Positions 7,239 to 14,630 of a stretch of DNA of 20,501 nucleotides are shown in pieces. The position numbers were made by a program, and so were the translations under genes. This stretch comes from a virus, in IMG/VR virus record IMGVR_UViG_3300025112_002812, positions 1 through 20,501 of that record; one strand, written 5' to 3'. Position 1 is the stretch's first letter. Every line of letters starts with the position of its first letter. The notes below the pieces were generated by a model that searched no databases, was not told where the DNA came from, and saw nothing but the letters and a program-made list of their open reading frames with translations.

Positions 7239-7888
7239 AAAACGTCATTGCGTTCAGTTTGTGGGGGAACAATCCGGTGTATACAATAGGGGCTTTGCGT
7301 AATGCTGAGCTAGCAGAGAAAGTATACCCTGGATGGGCGTGTTGGTTTTACGTAGGTAAAAGCGTACCGCGGAAGATAGTTAAGTCTTTGCAAAAGAAGA
7401 GTAACTGTCGTGTTTTTGAAATGGGAGAAAGTGGCAACTGGGATTCCATGTTTTGGAGGTTTCTGCCAGCGGGAGACCCAGAGGTTGATGTTATGATTTC
7501 TAGGGATTGCGACTCTCGTTTGAATAGTAGGGAGAAGGCAGCTGTGGATGAATGGTTAAAATCCCCCAAGGCATTCCATATAATGAGAGACCACCCACAA
7601 CACACCACTGAAATTCTGGGTGGAATGTGGGGGGTGAAGGGGGATATTCTCCAAGACATGCCGTCTCTTATTAAAGAGTGGAAGCTGAGTGATTACTGGC
7701 AAGTGGACCAACATTTTCTAAAAGATAGTGTGTACCCCAGAATTGCCGACAACGCTATGGTTCATGATGAGTTTTTTTCAGGGAACCCCTTCCCTACCCC
7801 CCGCAAAGATAGGTACTTTGTGGGACAAGCGTTCGACGAAAATGACGAACCCTTATACCCAGAACATATGGAGGAAATATTACGGTGA
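7235..7888 (+). CDS. Putative GT-A-like glycan protein with DxD motif
   Basis: A 217-residue protein that I cannot assign to a named family with confidence. It opens with VIAFSLWGNNPVYTIGALRN, has YPGWACWFYVG at 31-41, then ISRDCDSR at 88-95, an acidic DxD-type motif of the kind that holds metal and nucleotide sugar in GT-A enzymes. IMRDHPQHTTEILGGMWGVK at 117-136 looks like an acceptor or catalytic loop. No membrane segment or signal peptide is present. The GTG start overlaps the previous stop (GTGA), and GGGAG lies 8 bases upstream. Position in the middle of a glycosyltransferase run supports the same general job. It could also be a polysaccharide-modifying enzyme with a GT-like fold. Confidence 0.55.
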   Translation: MKNVIAFSLWGNNPVYTIGALRNAELAEKVYPGWACWFYVGKSVPRKIVKSLQKKSNCRVFEMGESGNWDSMFWRFLPAGDPEVDVMISRDCDSRLNSREKAAVDEWLKSPKAFHIMRDHPQHTTEILGGMWGVKGDILQDMPSLIKEWKLSDYWQVDQHFLKDSVYPRIADNAMVHDEFFSGNPFPTPRKDRYFVGQAFDENDEPLYPEHMEEILR

Positions 7889-8817
7889 AAATTGATAAAA
7901 TTGTATTTTGCACGTCCGAAGAGTTCAGTCCCTTTTGGAATATTCAATCTTTTCTATGGAAGGAGAAATTAGGTATCGAGCCTGTAGTTCTTTTGTGGGG
8001 TAAAGTAGAGAATACCACCATGTCGGATAAGTACGGAGATATTATTGAAATGGAATATGATTCAGAACTTTTACCTTCTTTTCAAATGACATGGAGCAAA
8101 TTTTACCACACATCTACAGAACCAGACACTACATGGATTGTAGGTGATATGGATTTGATTCCTTTAAGTGCTAAGTACTTCAAAGAAGCAATATCAACTG
8201 TAGACCCAGGCGCATATACCCATTTAGCTTATGGTATTATTCCGAGGCAGTTAGGGGTTGGAGACGATGTTTTTATTAAGAACGGCGGTTACGTAAATAG
8301 CCCAGAGGGCGTGGACGTTCCCGCGTACTACCATGTAGCTAAAGGTAAAACCTTTACAAAAGCGTTGGGGCTTGAGGAGTGTTCTTTTAACGAACAGGTA
8401 AGGCGCGTAATTGCGGACGGACGTTTTGGGATGGGACCTGTATCAGGGAGGACCCGAGAGCAAGTCGCTTCTGAGTATTCTTTTCTGCCTATGTCTGATG
8501 AGGATAAGTTTTATTGGGTATCCGATGAGAATTATTCGTCGTACAGAATTTATAATTCCTGGAAAAAGGGAGTTATTGATTTTGTTCCGCGTATAACTCC
8601 AGTGGGGTGGCACCTCCGCGGTTCTCCAGAGTCGAGTAGTGCAGATAGAGTCGATAGAGCTTGTAGTCAGCCGGGAGGACCTTACATATATGGTAAAGAA
8701 AAAGCAAACGCAGGGCAATATATCGATGTTCATTGTCACCGTCCGTACCATGTTCAGGAGGACGCATTGCGCGAGTTACTTCGGGATGCGTGGGGCGAGG
8801 GCTTAGAAGGTGTCTAA
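7885..8817 (+). CDS. Unrecognised protein in glycan cassette, possible GT-A-like enzyme
   Basis: A 310-residue soluble protein. The first 30 residues form a strand-helix start (KIDKIVFCTSEEFSPFW). WIVGDMDLIPLS at 84-95 carries a GDMD motif resembling the metal-binding DxD of GT-A folds and would fall at the correct depth in the protein. The C-terminal half is rich in aromatic, His and Arg residues, with PVGWHLRGSPESSSADRVDR and a late DVHCHRPYH, but I recognise no family there. GTG start on the previous stop (GTGA), GGAGG 10 bases upstream. The neighbours on the 5' side are glycosyltransferases and the next gene is the kinase-aldolase fusion, so a role in glycan assembly is inferred only from context and the DxD-like motif. 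Confidence 0.45.
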   Translation: MKIDKIVFCTSEEFSPFWNIQSFLWKEKLGIEPVVLLWGKVENTTMSDKYGDIIEMEYDSELLPSFQMTWSKFYHTSTEPDTTWIVGDMDLIPLSAKYFKEAISTVDPGAYTHLAYGIIPRQLGVGDDVFIKNGGYVNSPEGVDVPAYYHVAKGKTFTKALGLEECSFNEQVRRVIADGRFGMGPVSGRTREQVASEYSFLPMSDEDKFYWVSDENYSSYRIYNSWKKGVIDFVPRITPVGWHLRGSPESSSADRVDRACSQPGGPYIYGKEKANAGQYIDVHCHRPYHVQEDALRELLRDAWGEGLEGV

Positions 8818-10123
8818 ATTAATTTCTATTGCGGGAAGTTCAGGGGTTGGCAAAACAACCCTTGCACGGTTACTGATGTTGGTGTTTCCAATCGATAAAT
8901 CTGTTATTATTAGTGGTGATAATTACCATAAATGGGAGAGAGGAAATAGCAATTGGGAATATTTTACACACCTAAACCCAGCAGCGAATAATCTAAACCA
9001 AGCCACGCGTGATTTATCACATTTGAAAGAGGCAGGAGAAGCTTGGATTCCTCATTATAGTCACCGCAGTGGAAAATTAGAAGGACCCGTGAATGTAAAA
9101 TCAAAGGATTTTATTATTTACGAAGGTCTTCATGCTTTGTATGGCACCGTTCCCCAAATAGCAGATGTTAAAATTTTTGTAGATACCGAACCTGAGTTGA
9201 AAATGCATTGGAAAATGGTAAGAGATACTGCGTCTCGTGGCTATAGCACAACTCAAGTTTTAGCTGCTTTAAAAGCCCGGGAAGAAGATGAGGTTAAATT
9301 TATTGAGCCTCAAAAGAGTGAAGCGGATGTTGTTATTAGGTTTAAAGTAAGTGGAGAAAAAGTGGTAATGGAGTATGAGAAGATTACCGGCAATGGAGGT
9401 GATTTGATTACCTCTTTGTGCGAAGCGTATGAAAAGCAAGTTGAGTTTATAGATTTGTGCGGTCAGATAGGAGCTAACAAAAACTTAGTAGGAAACAGAG
9501 GGGGGAATATATCCTACAAACTTAACGACAAGAGGGTGATTACTTCGTCAGGAACTAAACTAGCTGAGGTTAGTATGTTTAAAAACCACTGGTTCTCTGG
9601 GTCCCCCGAGCGCCCTTCTATGGAATCAGGAGTACATCAAAAACTAGGTGAAGTGGTTATTCACACACACCCTAAGTATGTTAATGTTTTGCTGTGTTCC
9701 ACAGAAGGAAGAGAGGTAGTAGACCGACTGTTCAGTGGATTTCCCCATCGTCATATTCCTTACGCCGCTCCAGGGAAAAAGCTAGCCAAGCAAAACTTTG
9801 GTGCTAGTCCTTGTGTATACTTTTTAGAGAACCATGGGTTGGTGGTGTCTGCGGATACTTTTGAGCAAGCTCGGCAGTGGACCGAAGACGTATGTAACTT
9901 ATGTAAAGAGTGGGTGAACATGAACAAAAAAGAGGTATCCGAAACTATAATAGATAAGTACCTATTCCCTGATGCGGTATTGTTTGAAGAAGAGATGATG
10001 GCTAATAAGGTTATTGCTGAATTGATTTTAAGTTTAGGGCTTACTCCTAAATACTTAACATCTCCTCAAGTCCACGAACTGAAGACAATGGAAGAAGAGA
10101 AATACAGGAGGTCTTTAAAATGA
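8810..10123 (+). CDS. Fusion: phosphoribulokinase/uridine kinase-like domain plus class II aldolase domain
   Basis: A 437-residue two-domain protein. Residues 1-190 are a P-loop kinase: GSSGVGKT at 9-16, SGDNYHKW at 35-42, FIIYEGLHALYG at 101-112 and MVRDTASRGYS at 136-146, with PQKSEADVVIRF at 167-178. YEGLHA and the RD...RG helix are characteristic of the phosphoribulokinase branch. Residues about 205-437 are a class II aldolase/ribulose-phosphate 4-epimerase-type domain: NRGGNISYKL at 229-238, TSSGTKLAEV at 245-254, PSMES with candidate catalytic Glu272, zinc ligands H285 and H287 in IHTHP, and a third His342 in ENHGLV. All metal ligands are kept, so the domain should be active. It probably phosphorylates and then cleaves, dehydrates or epimerises a small sugar. 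GTG start, 8-base overlap with the upstream gene. Confidence 0.82.
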   Translation: MSKLISIAGSSGVGKTTLARLLMLVFPIDKSVIISGDNYHKWERGNSNWEYFTHLNPAANNLNQATRDLSHLKEAGEAWIPHYSHRSGKLEGPVNVKSKDFIIYEGLHALYGTVPQIADVKIFVDTEPELKMHWKMVRDTASRGYSTTQVLAALKAREEDEVKFIEPQKSEADVVIRFKVSGEKVVMEYEKITGNGGDLITSLCEAYEKQVEFIDLCGQIGANKNLVGNRGGNISYKLNDKRVITSSGTKLAEVSMFKNHWFSGSPERPSMESGVHQKLGEVVIHTHPKYVNVLLCSTEGREVVDRLFSGFPHRHIPYAAPGKKLAKQNFGASPCVYFLENHGLVVSADTFEQARQWTEDVCNLCKEWVNMNKKEVSETIIDKYLFPDAVLFEEEMMANKVIAELILSLGLTPKYLTSPQVHELKTMEEEKYRRSLK

Positions 10124-10938
10124 AAATTATAATCCCCATGGCAGGCACAGGAAACCGTTTTGTAGAAGCGGGGTACACAGACCCCAAGCCTCTTATTAGA
10201 GCTAACGGGAAGAGAATAATTAATTATATTCTTGATTCGTTTGATAAGGATGATGAATTCGTTTTCATTTGTAATGATGTGCATTTAAGTACTACCAACA
10301 TGAGGGAGGTTCTTCTAGAGTTGTGTCCCACAGCTGAGATTGTTTCCATGCCCGTTCATAAGTATGGTCCTGTTCACACTGTTAAGGCAGCGTATGAGTT
10401 CGTCAAAGATGATGAGCCTATTATCATATCTTATTGCGATAACCCTCATATATGGGATTATGATGATTTTAAAAAATACGTGAAGGATGAAGACTTGGAT
10501 GGATGTATTCTCACTCACACAGGCTTTCACCCTCACACACTAAGTAACACTAAAATGGCATTTCTCAAAACTAAGGATGGGCTGCTGGAAGAAATTAAAG
10601 AGAAAGAGTGTTATACGGATGACCCTATGAGCGAACATGCATCCACAGGGTTGTATTATTTCCGTCGCGGTTCGGACGTAAAAAAATATTTCGACCAAGC
10701 CGTGGCAGAAGAGGTAACCTATAATGGGGAGTACTATGTGACCCTGGTCTACAACCTTCTTGTAGGGGATAATCTTAGGGTTGGGTATTACGCCACTCCA
10801 TTCGTCACTGTTTTTGGGACGCCCGAGGAGTTAGAAAATTTCAATGCGTGGTCATTTGTACTAGGAGGAACGCAGGTGTCCTCCTCTAAAGAATCTACTT
10901 TATGTTATAATTATTGGAAGGAATATTTTAATGAATGA
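10120..10938 (+). CDS. Sugar-phosphate-type nucleotidyltransferase
   Basis: A 272-residue NTP-transferase that would join a nucleotide to a phosphorylated sugar or other small molecule. The N-terminal signature IPMAGTGNRF (5-14) followed by DPKPLI (21-26) is the nucleotide-binding loop of this superfamily, and SYCDNPH (104-110) has the metal-binding Asp. The spelling IPMAG...GY..PKPLI differs from RmlA-type enzymes and resembles the class that activates unusual substrates in capsule clusters, for example cytidylyltransferases. This resemblance is by eye only. It has the best Shine-Dalgarno sequence in the window (AGGAGGT before the ATG at 10120) and overlaps the fusion gene by 4 bases and the HAD gene by 8. 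The natural partner would be the product of the upstream kinase-aldolase. Confidence 0.8.
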   Translation: MKIIIPMAGTGNRFVEAGYTDPKPLIRANGKRIINYILDSFDKDDEFVFICNDVHLSTTNMREVLLELCPTAEIVSMPVHKYGPVHTVKAAYEFVKDDEPIIISYCDNPHIWDYDDFKKYVKDEDLDGCILTHTGFHPHTLSNTKMAFLKTKDGLLEEIKEKECYTDDPMSEHASTGLYYFRRGSDVKKYFDQAVAEEVTYNGEYYVTLVYNLLVGDNLRVGYYATPFVTVFGTPEELENFNAWSFVLGGTQVSSSKESTLCYNYWKEYFNE

Positions 10939-11239
10939 AATGAACCAGGTAATACATGTTGACATCGATGAGACTATTTGCAATACACCAGACAACCCAA
11001 GGGTGTATGAAAAAGCAGAACCAATCAAAGAGAACATCGATAAGATTAATAAACTATATGATGAAGGCAACACAATAGTTTATTGGACTGCTAGGGGAAG
11101 TCGTAGTAAAATTGATTGGTATGATTTAACTAAATCCCAACTCGAACAGTGGGGCGCAAAGTTTCATCTATTGCGGTGTGATAAGCCATTTTTTGATATT
11201 TTAATTGATGACCGTACTATGCGTATAGAGGAACTATGA
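10931..11239 (+). CDS. Small HAD-family phosphatase
   Basis: A 102-residue HAD hydrolase without a cap domain. HVDIDETIC at 9-17 is motif I, with nucleophile D11 and acid/base D13. VYWTARGS in the middle is motif II with its Thr, and FDILIDDRT near the end is motif IV with its acidic pair. It is of the minimal type found in capsule gene clusters, where such enzymes remove a phosphate from a sugar or polyol intermediate. The substrate is unknown. Adjacent to the nucleotidyltransferase and kinase-aldolase genes, it is likely to act in the same pathway. Start: ATG at 10931, with AAGGAA upstream. An in-frame ATG at 10940 is possible. Confidence 0.75.
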   Translation: MNEMNQVIHVDIDETICNTPDNPRVYEKAEPIKENIDKINKLYDEGNTIVYWTARGSRSKIDWYDLTKSQLEQWGAKFHLLRCDKPFFDILIDDRTMRIEEL

Positions 11240-11703
11240 TTATAATCTCTCATCGTGGAAACTTAGATGGTGTATGTCCTGAGAAGGAGAATACATTAGA
11301 ATATATTCAAGAAGCCATTGATTCGGGGTATGATGTGGAAGTAGACTTGCGGGTAAAAGACGGAGGTCTGTACCTTGGTCACGACACCCCGGACCATGCC
11401 GTCACCTCTCAGTGGCTTGAGGAACGTTCCGAAAATCTTTGGATTCATGTTAAAGACTATAAAGCGCTAGTGTGGATTACTTCTCAAGACCATAAGTTTA
11501 TGTATTTCTGCCACGAGTCAGACACATACTGCTTAACGAGCAACGGGTATATTTGGTCTCACGACATAGAAAACGATATGAGCGAGTTGTGTATAGTCCC
11601 CCTTTTAGATTTAAGGTCAGTAGAAGGATTTTCCCAAACAAATTTCCACGCAGTCTGCTCAGATTTTGCGCATAAATGCCATGATAAGTTTAATTTAGAA
11701 TGA
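11236..11703 (+). CDS. Short glycerophosphodiester phosphodiesterase-like protein
   Basis: A 155-residue member of the PLC-like phosphodiesterase/GDPD fold by motif. ISHRG at 4-8 (H6, R7), ENTLEYIQEAIDSGYDVEVD with the metal ligands E35 and D37, and LGHD with the second catalytic His49 are all in family order and spacing. WIHVKD follows at about 70-75. It is much shorter than ordinary GDPD enzymes (230-300), so later barrel strands are reduced, but every catalytic residue of the first half is kept. Hydrolysis of a phosphodiester such as a glycerophospho- or nucleotide-linked compound is plausible. It has AGAGGA before the ATG and a 4-base overlap with the HAD gene. It could be the final enzyme of the neighbouring small-molecule pathway. 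Confidence 0.65.
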   Translation: MIIISHRGNLDGVCPEKENTLEYIQEAIDSGYDVEVDLRVKDGGLYLGHDTPDHAVTSQWLEERSENLWIHVKDYKALVWITSQDHKFMYFCHESDTYCLTSNGYIWSHDIENDMSELCIVPLLDLRSVEGFSQTNFHAVCSDFAHKCHDKFNLE

Positions 11704-12560
11704 AAATATTAATTATACAAGAGAACGGGAGGCATGACGCCAACCGCCATTTACGGGAATGCCATTCCATGAAAAGAGCCTTCAACTCTCATAACGTTGA
11801 TTGCGACGTGTGGGGTTTGGGCCACGAAAATTACGAAGAGGCTCCCGACTTTGAGTCCTACGATTTAATAATCAATTTGGAAAATTACGATGAAGCTGGG
11901 TGGGTTCCCGATTTATCGGAGATTAGGACTCCTGTTAAATTTTTATGGGTTATTGACGCTCATTTTAGGGGTATGGGTCCGTACCTGCGAGAGTATGTTC
12001 GGGGAGAGTACGATTTAATTTTACAAGCGACAAAAGATTTTCTAGGTGAAAACTCTATCTGGTTGCCAAACGCTTATGACGATGACTACGTGAAGCCAGA
12101 TGGGGGGGAGAAGTTATATGATGTTGGTTTTTGCGGTAACATTTTAAATCGTGGAGGTCTTCTCAATTTGATTGATGCTGAGTTTGGAGTAAAGAAAGAC
12201 ATCTTTGTTATAGGAGAGGATATGGTGAAAGCGATTAACTCGTATAAGGTTCACGTTAACGCTAATATCAGTTGCGACTTTAATTACAGAAATTTAGAAA
12301 CAATAGGCTGCGGAACAATTCTAGCAGCACACGACAGCACCGAGCAGTACGAATTGCTTGGGTTTAAAGATGGGGAAAATTGTATATTATTTAAAACTAT
12401 GGAAGAGTTTAAAGAAAAAGTTAGAAAAGTCCTTGCTGATGATTCTTACCGAACCAAAATGAGTAAGGAGGCAAAAAAACTTGCCAAAAAGCACACGTAC
12501 AAAGTAAGAGCAAAGACTATTATAGAAGAATGGAAAACGTTAAAGAAAGAACAACTGTAG
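11700..12560 (+). CDS. CgeB/GT1-like glycosyltransferase
   Basis: A 286-residue GT-B-like protein. It opens with KILIIQENGRHDANRHLREC, and KFLWVIDAHFRG (about 80-91) and LPNAYDDDYV (about 122-131) match the mid-domain of CgeB-type proteins. DVGFCGN near 142-148 begins the second domain. NYRNLETIGCGTILAAHDS (about 197-215) followed by DGENCILFKTMEEF is the donor-binding end of the GT1/GT4 fold with the conserved Glu, and the last 40 residues form a Lys-rich helix. The length is on the short side for the family. It starts on the previous gene's end (4-base overlap) without a clear Shine-Dalgarno sequence. It would add a further sugar in the same glycan. The sugar is not known. Confidence 0.7.
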   Translation: MKILIIQENGRHDANRHLRECHSMKRAFNSHNVDCDVWGLGHENYEEAPDFESYDLIINLENYDEAGWVPDLSEIRTPVKFLWVIDAHFRGMGPYLREYVRGEYDLILQATKDFLGENSIWLPNAYDDDYVKPDGGEKLYDVGFCGNILNRGGLLNLIDAEFGVKKDIFVIGEDMVKAINSYKVHVNANISCDFNYRNLETIGCGTILAAHDSTEQYELLGFKDGENCILFKTMEEFKEKVRKVLADDSYRTKMSKEAKKLAKKHTYKVRAKTIIEEWKTLKKEQL

Positions 12561-13456
12561 TATTTGGTGGAACGGGACTTGTGGGTTCCCACCTCAAGGC
12601 AGACCTAAAGCCGCCTAGGTCTCAAGTAGATTTGCGCGATATCGACCAGGTGCGCGAATTTTTTCGTGATAACGAGTTCGATACAATCGTAAACTGCGCA
12701 GGTAATGTGGGCGGTCTAGGCAAGAACATGAAGCAGAATTTGGAGATGTTCACTTCGAATATGGAGATGAACTACAACTTGTTGAAGGTTATCATGGAGA
12801 ACCCCGGAAAGATAAAAAAGGCTGTGGTGTTTCTGTCTACGTGTGTGTTTCCCGCTGAGGTGGAGTACCCCCTCACGGAGGATAAGCTACATTTGGGCCC
12901 CCCTCACTTTTCCAACAGTGGTTATGCCTACGCCAAAAGAATGACGCAGGTAATGGTGGACCTTATGAACGAGTCGGGGGAGTATGGTAAAATCATTACA
13001 GTAATCCCCACCAACTTGTACGGACCTCATGATACGTTCAACAAAGAGGACGGCCATGTAATTCCCGCACTTATTGCTAAGTGTTACGAGGCGGTATTGA
13101 ATGATTGTACTTTAACTGCATGGGGCTCTGGGAGCCCTTTACGGGAGTTCTTGTATGTTGAGGACGTCGCTGATATTATAGAAATTATATTGGATACTTA
13201 TGAATCCACTAAACCATTAATTTTATCGCATGGCGAGGAAGTAACAATTAAGGAGGCGGTGCTTGCAGTTTGCGAGGCCATGGGACTAGCCAATATCTCA
13301 TGGGATACCTCTAAACCAGATGGGCAACATAAAAAACCTTCTGACCCTACTGCGCTCCTAGAAGTTATTGGGGATTATAAGTTTACGCCCCTGAAGGAGG
13401 GAGTTGAGAAAGCAGTTAAGTTTTATCGGGAGAATTTTCCAAATGTCCGCGAATAA
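12530..13456 (+). CDS. fcl: GDP-L-fucose synthase
   Basis: A 308-residue short-chain dehydrogenase that would convert GDP-4-keto-6-deoxymannose to GDP-L-fucose by epimerisation and NADPH-dependent reduction. Visible: dinucleotide motif GGTGLVGS (13-20), CAGNVGG (56-62) in place of the usual AAKVGG, STC at 103-105 holding the catalytic Ser and Cys, YxxxK at 132-136, TNLYGPHDTF (161-170), HVIPAL with catalytic His176, and GSPLREFLYVEDVAD. The length is normal (E. coli Fcl 321). The ATG at 12530 lies 31 bases inside the upstream gene, the largest overlap in the cassette, and no later start keeps the nucleotide-binding strand. It precedes gmd, the enzyme that makes its substrate. Confidence 0.92.
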   Translation: MENVKERTTVVFGGTGLVGSHLKADLKPPRSQVDLRDIDQVREFFRDNEFDTIVNCAGNVGGLGKNMKQNLEMFTSNMEMNYNLLKVIMENPGKIKKAVVFLSTCVFPAEVEYPLTEDKLHLGPPHFSNSGYAYAKRMTQVMVDLMNESGEYGKIITVIPTNLYGPHDTFNKEDGHVIPALIAKCYEAVLNDCTLTAWGSGSPLREFLYVEDVADIIEIILDTYESTKPLILSHGEEVTIKEAVLAVCEAMGLANISWDTSKPDGQHKKPSDPTALLEVIGDYKFTPLKEGVEKAVKFYRENFPNVRE

Positions 13457-14438
13457 AACAGCATTTATTACAGGCATCAATGGGCAGGATGGCTCATACT
13501 TAACCGAACTTTTGTTAGGAAAAGGATACAAGGTAGTTGGGTTGGTAAGGAGGCTGTCTGTCCCCGAAAGCCAAACGTCACGGCTGGAAGAGGCTGGCGT
13601 GTACCCCCATGACAGGTTAGTCTTAGAGTACGGGGACCTGACGGACGAATCTTCTTTAATGCGTATTTTAACAAAATATAAAGTGGATGAGATTTACAAT
13701 TTAGCCGCCCAGTCCCACGTGCGTGTTAGTTTTGATGCCCCGCAGTATACCGCAGATGCTATCGCTAGAGGCACTTTGAACTTGCTCGAAGCAATGAAAG
13801 GGTGTTGTCCTACAGCTAGGATGTATCAAGCAGGGTCTTCTGAGATGTTTGGAAACTCCATTGACGCTGATGGGTTTCAACGTGAAACGACCCCAATGCA
13901 TCCCGTAAGTCCTTACGGCTGCGCTAAGTTATACGCGTACAACATATGCCGGACATATAGGGAGTCTTATGGGTTATTCATCTCTAATGGAATTTTGTTC
14001 AACCACGAATCCCCTCGCAGGGGAGGAACTTTCGTAACGAATAAAATTGTAAAGGGTGCATTGGACATTTATGAGTTTGAAGCAAACAGTTTGGACTTAG
14101 GAAATTTACAGGCAACGCGAGACTGGGGCCACGCAAAAGACTATGTTAGAGCCATGTGGATGATGCTTCAACACGATAAGCCTGACGATTTTGTTTGCGC
14201 TACGGGAGTATCCCATAGTGTGGGAGATGTGGTAGATTTTGTGTTTAACGCTTTAGGGTTGGTACGTGCCCAACATGTGGGATGCGACCCGAGATATTTT
14301 AGACCAAATGAGTTGAATGATTTGAAAGGAGATTGTTCTAAATTAAAACGGGTGCTGGGCTGGGAACCGGACATTAATTTTAAGCAACTTATGCAAGAGA
14401 TGATTGATGTGGAAAAAATGAGAAGAAAAATAAAATAA
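13443..14438 (+). CDS. gmd: GDP-mannose 4,6-dehydratase
   Basis: A 331-residue dehydratase that makes GDP-4-keto-6-deoxymannose from GDP-mannose, the first step to GDP-L-fucose. The signature GINGQDGSYL at 11-20, GSSEMFG at 131-137 with catalytic Glu134, YGCAK with Y158 and K162, and FNHESPRRG are all present. The common TRKI motif reads TNKI here, a small deviation. ATG at 13443 is chosen over an in-frame ATG at 13404 because it begins just before the Rossmann strand and has GGGAG 9 bases upstream; the longer form would add 13 residues of fcl-overlapping sequence. The overlap with fcl is 14 bases. No phosphomannomutase or GDP-mannose pyrophosphorylase is in the window, so GDP-mannose is probably taken from the host. 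Confidence 0.93.
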   Translation: MSANKTAFITGINGQDGSYLTELLLGKGYKVVGLVRRLSVPESQTSRLEEAGVYPHDRLVLEYGDLTDESSLMRILTKYKVDEIYNLAAQSHVRVSFDAPQYTADAIARGTLNLLEAMKGCCPTARMYQAGSSEMFGNSIDADGFQRETTPMHPVSPYGCAKLYAYNICRTYRESYGLFISNGILFNHESPRRGGTFVTNKIVKGALDIYEFEANSLDLGNLQATRDWGHAKDYVRAMWMMLQHDKPDDFVCATGVSHSVGDVVDFVFNALGLVRAQHVGCDPRYFRPNELNDLKGDCSKLKRVLGWEPDINFKQLMQEMIDVEKMRRKIK

Positions 14439-14452
14439 CCTACCTAGTGGGT
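14438..14452 (+). terminator. Weak hairpin after gmd
   Basis: ACCTAC (14438-14443) can pair with GTGGGT (14447-14452) around a CTA loop, one pair being G-U. It begins at the last base of the gmd stop codon and is followed by AAAAATTT rather than a run of T. It could end or pause the long glycan transcript, but it lacks the T tract of a normal intrinsic terminator. Confidence 0.2.
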
Positions 14453-14493
14453 AAAAATTTCTCTCATCAATTTATTTCAAGGGTAAATACTAT

Positions 14494-14628
14494 ATGAACA
14501 TCAAGAAAATGATTAAGCGGGGGATTATCCCCGACCCAGACGCAGCTGTTGTTGTACACCCCACTCCTGAAGCTAAAAAGAAAGAAACTCCCAAGAAAAA
14601 GGGAATCTTTAGCAAGAAAGACAAGTAA
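14494..14628 (+). CDS. Small Lys-rich protein of 44 residues
   Basis: The only ORF in the 220-base space between gmd and the recombinase gene. It encodes a 44-residue protein: a hydrophobic-basic first half (MNIKKMIKRGIIPDPD), a Val-rich centre and a Lys-rich tail (KKKETPKKKGIFSKKDK). The strong positive charge fits a nucleic acid or membrane-surface contact but allows no function call. AAGGG lies 11 bases upstream, which is rather far; another Met at codon 6 (14509) is possible. The regular start, stop and charge bias favour a real small gene, while the short length leaves doubt. Confidence 0.4.
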   Translation: MNIKKMIKRGIIPDPDAAVVVHPTPEAKKKETPKKKGIFSKKDK

Positions 14629-14630
14629 AA

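Noticed and set aside
9945-9952. Another CTATAATA octamer
   Set aside because: It lies inside the aldolase domain frame, has no TTAAG box at the proper distance and no gene start nearby.
13123-13137. GGGCTC-TGG-GAGCCC hairpin followed by TTT, terminator-like
   Set aside because: It lies inside fcl and encodes the conserved GSGSPLREF motif; the T run is only three bases.
14009-14024. CCCCT-CGC-AGGGG hairpin
   Set aside because: It falls in gmd over the conserved ESPRRGG motif and has no T tract, so codon constraint explains it.
14479-14497. TCAAG, 8 bases, CTATATGA before the 44-residue ORF, as a fifth promoter copy
   Set aside because: The -10-like part overlaps the ATG itself, so initiation would fall inside the ORF. 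Box, spacing and hexamer all deviate.
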